A DNA stretch of 64,000 bases from Spirodela intermedia (GCA_902729315.2 LR746275.1:1180501-1244500), one strand, 5' to 3'; shown: positions 37,111 through 50,304, counted from the stretch's first letter. Notes: generated from the sequence alone by a model not told the origin. Translations and numbers: made by a program.

Positions 37111-38154
37111 ACAAGAGAGTTGAGTGATCTCTAAGATGTATCCTCCTATTTTCTCTCTAATTTTCTTCTATTTTCTTTTCCTACTCCGAATTCACCTCTA
37201 ATTGGGATGGTACTTTTAGTTCCTATTTTGGGGGAATGACTATATTCTTTTGGGATCTACATCTTTGCATTCTTTCACTACTTATTTTTCCGATGTGTTC
37301 TAATTTAACTTGTAATCGTGGCAATCTAATGTAGGAGAAATGGAAGAGGGCCTCAATCAAAGGCTGTCCTTAATAAACAAAGTGCCTTCCAAAAGTTTAT
37401 CCATTCTGATTGAAGGATCAAAACCTTAACAAGATATATGAATTTCTCAATCATCAAGAGCAACAGCAAATCAGTAGGTGATTTCCATGTATATTGATCA
37501 CACAAAAGAATAGTTATATTGTGACATCAGTTTCTATTTTTATGGTACCCTTTTTGAGCCCTCAAAAAAATTTTAAAACTTGATATTTTTTTCAAAGCAA
37601 ATAGCCAATAGAAATATCTTCTACCCACTAGAATTAATAATCAAAATTTCAGCCAATTCTCCAATGGATAAACAGCACTTATGATTGACCAAAGTTTCAA
37701 AAAAGTCACTATAACATAGAATAACAAGTAAAAGCTTAGAGTGGGATTTCAAAATTTTCACCTATTCCAAAGTGAACTTTCTTGTGATTTAGTCCAAATC
37801 CACTCCAAAATTCCTTCTGACTTTTATTAATCAAAATTCAACCCTTACCTTGACCTCTCTTGACCCTTACCAAGTCTACATTAGAATAAAAATATAATTG
37901 AAATTTTAAGGAATATGCAATGCAGAAAAAAGGTTAGTGGTTCTATTGTGGATTAATTCAAGTTCGAAAGGTGCCTTAAGGTCAAGAAGATTAGTTTTTG
38001 ATTTAGTAAAATATATATTCTTAATTATTTTGAGAAATTTAAATTTGACTAAAATTAAAAATCAGATATCTAAAATATGCTCAATTCAATTTGACAAAAA
38101 TGATATAAGATGTTTCAATTGTCAGAAAAATCACACAAATTATATGAAACAAAA
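37111..38154 (-). other. Leader-like region between gag remnant and R2
   Basis: AT-rich, no domain recognised. If R2 is the 5' LTR of the element carrying the gag, this is its leader. Confidence 0.35.
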
Positions 38155-39655
38155 ATTTTAAGATCTATAAAAGCCAAAAGAAATCGTGATTGAATGAAGA
38201 ATAGTTTGGAAATTTTAAATCTCACAAATTATCACTAAATAAAACAGAAATTAAATTCAAAGTAGGAAAAATAGAGTTTTAGTTTTGCAACAATGATTGT
38301 TAGAATTTTATATGTTCGGGAGGATCATCGAATGATGTCCATGGCCTCAAAGGCTCTCCTTAGACATATACGACTTAGGCATTCACTAGATCTCCTTTCG
38401 AAGTCTAAAAAATGATGGTAAAAGTTAAATTAATTAGAAAATAATAAAATAAAGTTCTAACATCATGAAAATAATACGTTAGAATCTTGAGCATTTGAGA
38501 GGATTGTCATGTAGTGTCTACGACCTCGAAGGCTCTCTTTGGACAAAGATGATATGAATAATCTCTTAATCTTCTTGTGAAATTTCAAGATCAATGAAAT
38601 GGGTCATCGAATCATCTTTGGCAGCTGTCACCCAGTAAAGTAGAAAAATGACAACTTTGCAACTCTCTAGCAGTTGTCACTTGATGAAGATGAACTCAAT
38701 GGAAATATGGCACAAGTTAGGGAACTTCATCTTGAGGTCCATATAACAAGAGGAGGCTCTTCATCACAACTAGTACACTCTCAAGAGATGACGACTCGTC
38801 TCTCGACAGATTCTCCTCTTCTCGATAATGACTTGTTCGTTGATCAATCATAGATGATTTACACAATAGATTCGTAATCTTTTTATCACGAATTACTCGA
38901 TAATTTTAGTAACGATGTTTTGTGAATCATCTGATGAGATTTTTGCCGATGATTGAACAATTCTAGCGGCTTAGTCACTCATTGACAATCTGCAAAAAAA
39001 TCACGATTTAATTAGATAAAAATTGACTATGGTAGGATTTGAATCTTTACTAGTCGCCTGCCTATATGAGAGAGAGTGAAATAAGTACACAAATACCTTT
39101 ATAAAATGATGTCATCATACTACCTCTTTATGATAAATAAGAGGTATTTAAGGTACAAAAATCATAAAATCATTTTAGGAAAGGTGTGACCAGGATTTGA
39201 GAATCATAAAATTATTGATGAATATATAACAATACGAGATTTGGGAATCAATGAGTCCCTTTCTCTCATGTGTACCACCACTTTTTGCCCAAGGTCTGGT
39301 TGGTCACCAATGATGTGGAAAGAAAGTGATGCACAAGTGTGTCCCCATCAGCCCATAGCTGCTCGAGCCCCTATTCAAGGCTCCACTTGACTACACTTTT
39401 AACCCACTTATGGGTTTGATTGGCCGACGGGTCCCCCCCCCCCCCCTTAATTTCTTTTTTTTCATTTATCTCAAAAATAGGATTATAAAACTTATATAAA
39501 TTCACATAAAATCACATAATTAGCCAAAAAATCACATTAATCAACTAGAAACTACTTTTCAAAATTGCACATAAATATAAGTCTACTTATCATAAGTTAA
39601 GGCTAAAACTATATTATTTATTAATTATTAACTCATGATAATGAAGACTTATCTC
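38155..39655 (-). repeat. R2 repeat copy
   Basis: About 1.5 kb, parallel to R1 and inverted relative to R3/R4. It includes an internal imperfect duplication (two copies of a block ending CTCGAAGGCTCTC-type sequence, near 38310-38380 and 38480-38550). The right end (GATAATGAAGACTT) directly abuts the S2 LTR. A run of 14 C (39434-39447) may be a difficult-to-sequence spot. Confidence 0.65.
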
Positions 39656-40460
39656 AAGACTAGGTATCACCACTCCTCTATTTTTGCCAAGTAGAGGTGT
39701 TCACTTAAAGTAGTGGGAGAGACCTCATTTAGGTGAGATGAACTTCAATTCCTATCATGACACACTTGCACTTGTGCGATGTAGAGCTCTAGAAAACCTC
39801 TCCCCTCTAGGTTGATTCAAAGATCATGATGTCTCCTACAATGAGAGCTTCCTCATAACATACTTTTCCCCCAAATGATAGGGTGACTCCCCCCTTCTCT
39901 CCTCTCACTCATGTGAGATAAACCGTCAAAAGGTTCTAGTGACTTCGGGCCTTCAGCAAGGCTACACACCATTAGATCAGTAGATCTCCTCTCTTTGGTG
40001 TCTCTTGCCAATGGATGAGTGGTCTCTTGATCTAGTTGCCCTCAACCATTGGATTAGTGAGTCCTCCTTCTCAAGTGACTTCTTTTCTTGGTTGTAGGAT
40101 GTCTCTCCTGCCACAAGAGCTGCCTCTTAACTACTATGTACAATGGTCAGATGGCTGCATCCCAGCCATAAATGAAATGCTTGAGGCCTGATTCATAAAT
40201 CACTAATCCAAAAATAATAGAGTGTAATTAAAGAGATCCCAAAAGTATACTCAATATCCATAATGATCCTATTTAATATGGCATCAAATTTGTATGAGAA
40301 GAATAATCCAAAAACAATTTTAAAAATATCTAAAATGTTAATGTGCCCCAAGACATGTTAAAATCATGCATTGCTAGTGATCAACTACCAAATAATGTCC
40401 AAAATACAAAAATTTAATTAATTAATGTGTGTTTCTAACTCATTATTCATGTGTTATCAC
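39656..40460 (-). mobile_element. S2: 5' LTR of the Athila-like element
   Basis: Direct repeat of S1 (31500-32276) over about 0.8 kb, ending ATGTGTTATCAC at the high-coordinate side (minus-sense start TGATAACACATG). The pair encloses gag and integrase remnants of matching orientation. Confidence 0.62.
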
Positions 40461-41420
40461 CAACCATTAATTAACCTATTTATTCCAAGCTCTTTTAAAT
40501 AGAGACACCACCAAAATTCATTACTCCCTCCACTGTGGACTTTTGTGGTATAAAGGATGCTTCATGAGAAATTCTCAATCTCCCATAGTAACTATAATGT
40601 TAAAAGAGTTCTATGTAACTTCATAGGGGTCATTCTAGAAACCTCAAGACTAACAAAATGGGCTCATGAAAAACCATCAACCAAGTCAAATACTATAACA
40701 AGAGGGCCCAAAACCAGATGAAAACTAACACTGTCTAACATGTAAGAGATGCACAATTTACACTGTTGAGGGCATACATGATAAGATCCTTACGGGAAAA
40801 ATCAAAAATTAGTTCTACAATACTTTGGGCTTTCAAGACGTTAGAAGCTTTTAAATGTAGTCAGCCCTTACTAGAGGGTATTGCACAATGAACTCAACAC
40901 GATAGTCCATTAATGCACATGAATCATTATCGATTAAATGATGAACTCAATTTTAAACTTGTAATCAAATTCTTACAATATAATTAAGAAATACTAGGTG
41001 AGTCTAAGTTGAAACTAGAATGATCATTTGATTTATTTTTAATGCAAATCTTGTGTTCTACAAAGGTAAATAATTTATAAAATAATCAAATTAAAATATT
41101 TATAATAAAATATTTATTTTATAAATAAATAAAATTATTAAAAATAATGAATAAATAAAAATAGAAGTTAGAGTTTAAGATGAATCATCACTATCTCTCA
41201 CTAGTCGATGACATCACACTAGATCCATTAGACTATGAAGAGACTTATTTATGTTGGACGAAGATGGTATAAAGAGCAAAGAGAGGGTAATAGTAGAGAG
41301 AAGAGGTAAGGGCGGTTAGAGAGAGAGAGGGAGAGAAGAGAGGGGCAATAGGAGATAGAAGAGGTAAGGACAAATAGGAGAGAGTTTCTCATTGTCTTGA
41401 GAAAAAAACACAATTTATGA
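40461..41420. other. Unassigned repeat-like DNA
   Basis: No domain recognised. Ends in a GA-rich stretch (about 41280-41390) just before R3. Confidence 0.4.
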
Positions 41421-41424
41421 TTCA

Positions 41425-43215
41425 TAAGTCTTCATTATCATGAGGTAATAATTAATAAATAATATACTTTTAGCCTTAACTCATGATAACTAGGCTTATA
41501 TTTATTTGAAATTATAAAAAGTGATTTTTAGTTAATTAATATGATTTTTTACTAATTATGTATTTTTTATGAATTTTTATGATTTGTAGTTAATTAATAT
41601 GATTTTTTACTAATTATGTGATTTTTTATGAATTTTTATGATTTGTATAGTCTTATTTTTGAGAGAAATGAAGAAAAAGAAATAAAAATAAAAATATAGC
41701 AAAAAGGGGGGACCTACCAGCTAACTAGGCCTGCAAGTGGGTCGGAAGTGTAGTCGAGGGGAGCCGTGAGTAGGGGCTTGAGCGACTTGGATTGATGGGA
41801 GCACATGTGCATCACTCCCCTTCCACATCACCGATGGCCAGTCGGCTGTGAGGTAAGGAGTGGTTGTACGTCTAAGAGAAAGGGATTCATTTCTTGAAAA
41901 TGTGCTCTTATTATATATTCACCCAAAACTTTGACATATAAGTGACATGGGACCAAACCCACATCACACTTTCCTTTGAAAAGCTTCGAAGATTTTAATA
42001 ACTAAACTACTCCTTACTTATAACAGAGATATACCATGATGATGTCACTTGATAAAGGCATTAGAACACTTATCTCAATCTCCCTCATGTAGGCGGGCAA
42101 CCGGCACAGGTTTGAATCCTCCTAGAGCCAAAACTCCTTTTTTTATCTGATTATCACAACTTTCCTACAGATCGCAAGTGAACGATTAAGTCACTAAAAT
42201 CATTAAATCATTGATAAAAATCTTGTCAATGTAATTTGCAGAGTATGAATATTAAAATTGTTGAACGATTTATAATAAAGAATTATAAATTATCGAGTAA
42301 ATCAATTTTGATTGATTAACAAACAAGTCATTATTTGGAAGAGGACGATCCATCAAGAGATGAGTCACCACCTCTTGAGAGCATATCGAATATGATGAAG
42401 AGCTTCCTCTTACTACACAGACTTGAGGATGAAGTTCTCTAACACGTACCCCACTTCCATCTAGCTCTTCTCCATTAGGTGACAACTATCTAAGAGCCAC
42501 AAAATTATTATTTTTTTGTTCCACTGAGTGACAGTCATTAGAGACAATTCAACGACTCATTCTCTTAATCTCTAAACTTTACAAAGAGATCTAGAGATTG
42601 TTAACATTGTCTTTGTCTAAAGAGAGCCTTTGAAGGTATATACATTATACGACCATTCTCCCGAACGTTTAAGATTCTAGTACATCGCTGACGCATCACC
42701 GCCGCGATGTTAGAACTCTATTTTTCTACTTTGAACTTAATTTTTATTTTATTTAATGATAATTTATGTGATTTAAATTTACCAAATTATATTTCATTCA
42801 ACTATGATTCTCTCCCCTTTTACAGATCTTGATTAGATCAATTAAATTATCTATAATTACTTACATAAGAATCATCGAGCATAACTCTATTTCCGCTCTA
42901 TTCATATTCATCGGGTGTTAACATCATCTTGACGTTTGTATCCTTATTTCTCTTTTTCATGCATTTTAAATATATTTTATTTTTATTTCTTAGTATAAAA
43001 TTTATAAAAATTTGTATTCTTTGATTTTTTTTTGAAAATTACCTAATATTATATTACATCTTTGTGATCGACCTGAAAAATTATCACTATTTTAAGAAGT
43101 TTTATTGAATAATAATTAATATATTTGTTCAAAAATACTTCTAAATATCTACAAATTAATATTTTCTAGTTTTATAAATTTTAAATTTACATGATTTACT
43201 ATACAATGACTAAGT
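41425..43215 (+). repeat. R3 repeat copy (fullest)
   Basis: About 1.8 kb. Left end AAGTCTTCATTATCATGAG, right end TACAATGACTAAGTCAC. Shared with R4 over its length and with R1/R2 in inverted orientation. A TATA-like TGATAAAGG/TTTATAAGG box is conserved among copies about 600 bp from the left end (near 42050 here), which suggests plus-strand transcription of R3/R4. R4 is preceded by a polypurine tract, so an LTR of a non-autonomous gypsy element is the leading explanation. The family is not one I can name. Confidence 0.6.
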
Positions 43216-44190
43216 CACATCAATGGTCAATAAAAATGATGAAGGATGATTAAATAAAATAAAATAATAATTTATAATTAGAAAATAATCAGAAGAAGAT
43301 AAGAAAGAGGGAGAAAGGGAGAAAATTTTCCAAAAAAGAGAAAACTTACTAGCATGATAGATCACCAATGCGAGGGAGAGACCAAAAAGTTAAAATGAAA
43401 CAACAATTGGAGAATGTCAAAACAGTTGTATGAAAGGTTAAGAACATGAAAAAACTAACAAAATGAAATAGAGGAAATAGAAGGAAGGGAAAAACATGTT
43501 AAAAATGTAAGAGACATGAAGAACTCTCATTGTCACAAGGAAAGTGAGAGCAAAAGGGGGAGCAAGAAAGTCATGAAAACTAAGTAAAAACTCAAAATAA
43601 AGATCTAAAATATTAAGGAAGAGGTGAGGACAGATTTCCTACCTATCACACAACCAAAAGATTGAGAGAGAAAAAAGGAATGCAAAGAGAAAGAGAGCTC
43701 AAGAAAGAGAAGGGAGAAGAGAAGACAAGAAGAGGAGGGGGAGGTGAAGAATGTTTGTGGGGAGAGGAAGTACATAAAACATATATCCAAAAATTAGTGG
43801 TTGTAGATGGGGATGTGATGATCTAGGTTAGACCCATCCATAAAGACAAAATTACCTCTATCTTATAGCCAAAAATTTCTTTTGATCCTATATAGACAAA
43901 TAAATAATTAAACTCCAAAAACTATTTAAAATAGAAATACGATTATAAATATTTTAATAGCAATATTTTTATAAGTTTTATTCATGAAATAATGATAATA
44001 ATTCACACCTTTATCTTATTTTACTTAAAAATATTATGTTATCATCCACCTTAAAGACTAAAGTTCTAATCATGTGTATATATTACCTATTAAAGAAGTT
44101 TCCTAGGAGTTGTTCAACCTCATTTTGAAAATAATTTTCAGAGTTCCACCTTGAGGACAAGGTACTCAAAGAGGAGGGGGTATTGCTATG
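43216..44190 (+). mobile_element. Short internal region between R3 and R4 with PPT
   Basis: A GA-rich stretch (43260-43760), then near 44150 sequence encoding the typical end of a gypsy polyprotein reading frame (CTTGAGGACAAGGTACTC), then the purine tract AAAGAGGAGGGGG at 44177-44189. At under 1 kb it cannot encode a full pol, so a deleted or non-autonomous element is inferred. Confidence 0.5.
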
Positions 44191-45970
44191 GCCCTAATTT
44201 ACACATATTCTTAAAGGAGAAAGAGACCAACTTGATAAATCTTTATTATCATGAGTTAATAACTAATTAATAATATAATTTAGTCTTAAATTATGATAAA
44301 TAGACTTATATTTATTTTAAAATATGAAAAATAATTTTTAATTAGTTAATGTAAATTTTTGACAAATTGTATAAATTTAATTTTTTTATAATTTTTATAA
44401 CCTTATTTTTGAGATAAATAAAGAGAAATAAATAAAATAAAAAGATAGAAAAAGAGAGAAACCCAATAGCTAGTTGAGCTTGTAAATATCAAGTATGTCA
44501 AAAGTATAGTTAAGTGGAGCTATGAGCAAAGGCTTGAGCAACTAAGGATAGACTAATAAGGGTTACATGTGCATCACTCTCCTTCCACATCACCAATGGC
44601 CAACTGAGCGTGGGGTAAAATGTGATAATACACACAAAAAGGGACACATTGATTACCAAATATTGTATCACTATATATCTACTCCAAAACTCAGCATATA
44701 ACTGATGTGGGACTAAATCAACAATCATAGCCACCCCATTAAATTTTAATAATTTTAATACCTAAATACATTTTTTTTATCAAAAAGAGATACCCTTGTG
44801 ACATCACTTTATAAGGGTATTTGTGTACTTATTTCACTTCTCTCAAAGAAAGAATCAATGAGAGTTTGAATCCTCAAAATCAAAACTTATATTTTTATAT
44901 GATTAAATTATGATTTTTGTGTATATTTTTAGTGAACGTTTAAGCTATTAAAATCACTCAATCATCAATGAAAATTTTGTCAATATAATTTGTGAAACAT
45001 TGTTACTATAATTGTTGAACAATTATAGAAAAAAAGATTATGAATTTATTGAGTAAATCATCTCCAATTAATCAATGAATAAACCATCATCAAGAAGAAA
45101 ACAATCTACCAAGAGATGAGTTATCACTTCCTGAGAACATACCAAATGCAATGAAGAGCCTCTTTTTACTACACGAACTTGAGGATAAAACTCCTTAAGA
45201 TGTGTTGTATCTCCACTCAACTCATCTCTATTGGGTGGTAGTCATTAGAGAACCACAATGTCATCATTTTTTACCTTACTAAGTGCTATCTATCGAGTGA
45301 TGGCCACCAAAGATGATTCAATGACCCACTTCATTTATTTCTAAATTTTGTAAGAAAATCTATAGATTGTCCACGTTGTATATGTCTAAGGAGAAAAACT
45401 TTGAAGCTATAGACATTATATGATAATCCTTTCGAACACACAAAATTCTAACAATTACTATCACGAAGCTAAAACTCTATATTTCTTACTTTTAACTTAA
45501 TTTTTACTTTATTTAGTAATATTTTATGTGATTTCAAATTTCACAATTATTCTTCATTCAATTTTAATTCTTTTGAATTTTATAGGTCTTAATTTGACTA
45601 ATTAAATCATCTTTAATTACTTACATAAAAATTGACAGGTGAAACTTTGTTTATCTAATTCATGTTCATTAGGTGCTGAGATCAGCACCCTTAGTTTTCT
45701 TTTTCATGAAATTTTAAATATATTATATATCCATCATTTAGTCTAAAATTTATAAAAAATTAGTTTTAAAAAAATCTAAAATATTACTCAATATTATGTT
45801 ACATCTTTGTGATTGACTTAGAAATTTTTTACTATTTTTGAAATCTTTTATCAAATTATAATTAATTTATTTAATCTAAAATATTTCTAAAAATCTAAAA
45901 ATTAGTATTTTCTAGTTTTATAAGTTTTAGATTTGTGTGATTTATTATACAATGACCAAGTGATGTCACA
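44191..45970 (+). repeat. R4 repeat copy, 3' LTR-like
   Basis: Begins TGCTATGGCCC just after the purine tract and ends GATGTCACA. Homologous to R3 from about 44235 onward. The extra first ~45 bp are not seen in the other copies, so the true family start is uncertain. Confidence 0.58.
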
Positions 45971-45999
45971 GCTCAAACATGTAAACTCATAACCCAAAT

Positions 46000-47020
46000 C
46001 AATCAACTTGGGGCCCAAAAAGGCCAATTTAAGACTCATATCAACATATGAGAAAAAGTCAGCATTTGAGGAAGGTTATAATGGCCTAAGTAAGGGGAGG
46101 AAGTTGTTTGAGTCTATTGGAGAGACAAAGGCCTCTTGAAAATCCCCCAAGCTATTCTAAGGTTCCTTCTAGTTTCCTATCTTATTTTTCATCTTCTTTC
46201 TTGTTGTTCTATGTTAAACTCTACATTTCTTATTCTCAATTTGGCAAAAGCACAAGATATGTATCAATTTTCCTTTTCTTAGCCAGCTCACCTCTTGTTC
46301 ATTAGGTTGTGCTGGAAATGAGAGCATCAGGACAAAGCTCAATTGAGATCCCCTAAGCACCATCACTCTGGGGACATGAACAAAGACTACAATTTGAGTA
46401 ACATTAAAGAGGTCTAGGCCCAAGATGGTGCCAAAGTCATTAAGGAGCATCACCATGAAGTTGAGGTGGGATGACCAACCTCCCACTTGTGTGTGCACCA
46501 CTCTAGCTATGCACGCCAATGGTCATATGATGGAGTTCACCATTTTGAGCTTGGTTATCATGTTCAATAACTGAAACATGTTTACCTTGGGGTTTACTCC
46601 TTTCGTTGCATGTTCTCCTTGATTGGTCGATAATTGCTCTATGACTGAGTTGAATCACAACCACTTGTTGCTTTGGCTGTTGGGACATTTCCTTTGTCAG
46701 TGGGGCCCCCCACAGGTGAAACATTTCATCCTTCATGCTTGAGGAGCCCCTTCTAGTGATGGTGGTGATAATGTTGGTAGCCTTAGTGGTGGCCAGCCCA
46801 TTCGTCCTCCACCATGGCCCCTAATCCTACCTCTAGCATGATCTCCACCACTTTGACCTCTGCCTCGCCCTATGGGAGCACCTATCAACACCTCCTACTG
46901 ATGTTGCAGCTACCAATAGTTGACCAATGCCTCAGCTACTATGTGTGCCAAGCATAGATCCTACACTCCTCTCCTCTACACCTCCACCTGAGCTCATGGT
47001 TGAAGTCTATGGAGAAAGAA
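46000..47020 (-). mobile_element. Gypsy gag-protease fragment
   Basis: On the minus strand: low-complexity Gly/Arg-rich gag end (about 46750-46880), a degenerate knuckle region (46503-46736), a retropepsin-like domain (46310-46520; VVHTQVGGWSSHLNFMVMLL then DFGTILGLDLF), and the same protease-RT linker found at 27870-28130. The duplicated linker shows this is a separate copy of that gypsy family, not the other half of one split element. Confidence 0.7.
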
Positions 47021-48780
47021 GTTATATAAAAATATTGATATTTTAAAATATTAATGAGACTGTAAGTATATTAGACACAATTTCAAAAACCTACACTGAA
47101 CATTCAATGGATGCGAGGGTTGGAGGTGGCATTAGATGAAAGCAAAATTTATACATTTTATATGGTTTTGAAACATTTCTTATGACCATGTTTTCTCCAA
47201 ATATTTTGGGAAATAAATTTCACACCTACATATTTTGATGGAAGAAAATTAGAAATGACTTTCATAGGACTCAAAAGTGGATTAATACTACCTTCATTGT
47301 TGGAGAATTTCAAGAAAAATAATGACGTTAGTGGTCATTAAATCTTGTCTATCAATTAAAAACCAATGATAGGGGATCAACTGCAATTTAAGGTTTTGAG
47401 ATATCCTTACTTTGATACAATACTTCCCCTTTTGGCTGAGTTATCCTCCCAATTTCCTTCGCATTATTGATTCTCATTATGATAGCCATTCAATATAAAA
47501 GTTTGTGTAAAATTTTAAAAACTCTCTCTTGTTTAAGATTGATGAAATTTAGAGCATGCTCAATTATGATGCATGGGATTTTTTTTAAAACACTCATTTT
47601 TTTTTCCAATTTTCTCAAATTATTTAAAGCTTGATATCATGTTATTATATTTATTTACATGCATACAGAGCATACATTATTAACTACTTTGGTAGATCAT
47701 GGAACAGATAAGGTGGGGTAGGCCCAAACGGCAAAGCCTCAAGGAATTGAAGGTACTCTATGGGTATAAAACAGCTTAACAAAAGCTTTCAGATATAAAT
47801 CAGCCCATCAGTAGGGAAATTACAGCAGATGAAGAGCATCATTCAGAAAAGCCGTCCTATCATATGACTGGTGTAACACCCATTGCATGGAAGATCAAGA
47901 TCTTGGGCACAGAAACTTGTACGCCCACCTGCCTCATTTGGGCACTTCCCAACAAAAGAGAAATGGGTCCCAGGGCCTGAGAGGAGAGGCTCCTGGCAAG
48001 TGTACCTTCCCAAGTGAGAGGAATACACACCTTTGGGTCAAAAAATGATTCTGCATGTTGGAAAGGCTACTCAACATTGGCAATGTGGTGGTTGAGGCTG
48101 GCACAAGAGAGTGAGATTACATACACTTAGTCTGATCCCCATGATAATAGGCCTTAGGCATATAAGCAACCAAGACAACTACAACCTCACCTTTAATCTT
48201 GCTTCCCCAGCCATGTGTAGCCCCTTTGATTGTCCTTCCTCTATACCACATCATTTTTTAGGTCATGTTGAAGGCAGAGCTAGAGAGAATTCTTGGCTGA
48301 AAACCCACCATGCCTTCATAAGCCCCCATTTTAAAGTATATTCCAAAAGGCAGAAAATAACGGCCAGTGAAATGGTGTCATCCAGCTTGGAGCAAATGAT
48401 TTCCTTGTCTTCTATGAGGGTAACTATGGCGAAGGATTCATTTCTCCCTTGATCAATTAGAGGGGAGGGATCATCAAAAGAAACTTTAAAATGGGAGCAC
48501 CATGAAAGGAGAACAAAGAGGTGTTAGTAATTGATTACCTTCTGATGCTGATAAATTTGATAAGAAACCCAATTTTCACTATTTCCTGGCACTCAGCTGT
48601 TACTACGTTCTCCTTTTCTCATGGTAACTAAATGCGTTTGACTCTTGTTTCGTCCATCTTTATAAAATCTTGCCAAAGCAAACTATACTAAGAGGTCCTT
48701 GAAACGCATTCCACCAGGCAAACCCACCAAGGATACAACCGCTTTGGTAATCATCGACAGTGAGATGAATCCATCTCCAG
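47021..48780. other. Intergenic; 3' flank of the PPR gene
   Basis: The left half is AT-rich. From about 47690 the composition returns to that of genic DNA. A 61-codon minus-strand ORF at 47843-48028 (Cys-rich, CQEPLLSGPGTHFSF) has no family I recognise; it may be a 3'UTR exon or a pseudogene. The PPR 3'UTR probably extends from 48960 leftward. Confidence 0.35.
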
Positions 48781-48960
48781 TCTCAACTATAACATAGCAT
48801 AATATCTGTCTGCTCAACTGTGATATAGGAAGGCGTCCTCCACATCCACCTGCAAACAATGGGATATTTCATTCTACTTACCATTAGAAACAGAGAGAAC
48901 AAAGTTCTGCTCGCTAAAATGACAAAGGACATCATCATCACCATCAGGATTCTCATTGGG

Positions 48961-50304
48961 TCATCTTGATGCGATATTAAAAACCAATTCAATGAGAAGC
49001 TTGATGCCATTCCCGTGCTCCTCACAGATAGCGTGGATCAGAGCTGACCACCCATCATAATCCAAGCCTATCTTTCTCTTTTCCATTTCGACCAGAAGGA
49101 AGTGGGCATCTGCCACCTTCCCCTTGCCACAGAGCCCCACAATCATACAGCTAAAAGTCTCTGCTCTTGGGCAGTGCTTGCTCAACAGCATTGCGTTCAA
49201 CACCCCAATGCCCCTCTCAAAATCCTGAGCCCTGCATAGCCCGTCAATCATCATGCGATAAAGAGCTGCATTCGGTTTCAAGCCTCCCAACTGCATATCG
49301 ACGAACATCTTGTAGGCCTCATCCACTCTCCCTTCAGCACATAGATAGTTTATGAAGATGCCATAAATGACAACGTCGGGTCTGTACTTCCTCTTCTTCA
49401 GGTCATTGACCAGCGCCCACGCCTCATCAAAGCTCCCTTTCTTGGCACGGTCTGTAATGAGCACACCATAGTTCACCAGCTTCACCTTGCATCCCCAGTA
49501 TTCCATGTCGAACATCATCTTCTTTGCGGAATCATACTTCCCCGTCAAACACAGCCCTTCCATCAACAGAGCATATGTAACTGCATTCGGCCGAAGCCCC
49601 CTGCGAACCATCTCATCCTTCAGAGCCATCGCCCTGTCCAAGCTGCCTTGCCTGCTCAAGAATCCAATCAATATGTTGTAAGTAATCTCAGACGGGTGAA
49701 CTCGTCTCTGAAGCATTTCATCAAACATCTCATGCGCGCTCGTCCAACCGCCCATCCGCAACCTACCCTTTATGAGAATGTTGTAGGAGACGGCGTTCGG
49801 GCGGACCCCCGCCGCCACAGACTGCCTGAACAGGGCTTCGGCGAGCTGCAGTTTGTCTGCTTCTACCAGGGCATTCAGCAAAAAGTTGAAGGATTGGAGG
49901 GTTGGAGAATTCGGGGGGCAATTGAAGGAAGGGATACCGTCGAAGAGTTCCATGGCCTTCTCCGGCAGGTTGGCCTTACCATAGTGAGCGATCAAGGCGT
50001 TGAACAAAGTGTCTCTGCAGCGGATTCGGCGGGATCGGACGAAGCCGAGAAGGTCGTCGACCTCCGGGAAGGCGCGGCCGCGAGCGAGACGGTAGAGGAG
50101 GGCGGAGCAGGCGGGATAATCCTGCTCGTGGCGTTCAGCCGCGGTGAAGCGATCGATCGCGGCGCTGGTGGTCTCCGCCGATTTCAGTTCGTCGAGGAGC
50201 GGGATGCGGCTGGGATTCCTTCTCGGTGGTCTCCTCCGCCGGAGTCTGGTGGAGGAAGAACTGTTCATGAGCTTGCACCTGATTCTCGGAGATGCAGGCA
50301 GCAT
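48961..50304 (-). CDS. P-class pentatricopeptide repeat protein
   Basis: Intronless 447-aa PPR protein. Proteins of this class bind organellar RNA and act in its processing, stability or translation. The N-terminus is Arg/Ser-rich (RLRRRRPPRRN), suiting import into mitochondria or plastids. About ten 35-residue repeats follow from residue ~98, with typical cores such as SYNILIKGRLRMGGW, TYNILIGFLSRQGSL and TYALLMEGLCLTGKY, and repeat ends such as VRPN and LRPN. No E, DYW or SMR domain is present, so RNA editing is unlikely. The ATG at 50304 lies 58 bp from the start of the GA-repeat tract; an in-frame ATG at residue 13 is an alternative. Specific RNA target unknown. It is transcribed divergently from the gene at 51592. 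Confidence 0.93.
   Translation of the reverse strand: MLPASPRIRCKLMNSSSSTRLRRRRPPRRNPSRIPLLDELKSAETTSAAIDRFTAAERHEQDYPACSALLYRLARGRAFPEVDDLLGFVRSRRIRCRDTLFNALIAHYGKANLPEKAMELFDGIPSFNCPPNSPTLQSFNFLLNALVEADKLQLAEALFRQSVAAGVRPNAVSYNILIKGRLRMGGWTSAHEMFDEMLQRRVHPSEITYNILIGFLSRQGSLDRAMALKDEMVRRGLRPNAVTYALLMEGLCLTGKYDSAKKMMFDMEYWGCKVKLVNYGVLITDRAKKGSFDEAWALVNDLKKRKYRPDVVIYGIFINYLCAEGRVDEAYKMFVDMQLGGLKPNAALYRMMIDGLCRAQDFERGIGVLNAMLLSKHCPRAETFSCMIVGLCGKGKVADAHFLLVEMEKRKIGLDYDGWSALIHAICEEHGNGIKLLIELVFNIASR

Noticed and set aside
42100-42170. tRNA-like B-box (GGTTTGAATCC followed by AGAGCCA) in R3
   Set aside because: Partly kept in other R copies, but no A-box or cloverleaf could be folded around it by eye; more likely part of the repeat than a tRNA or SINE head.
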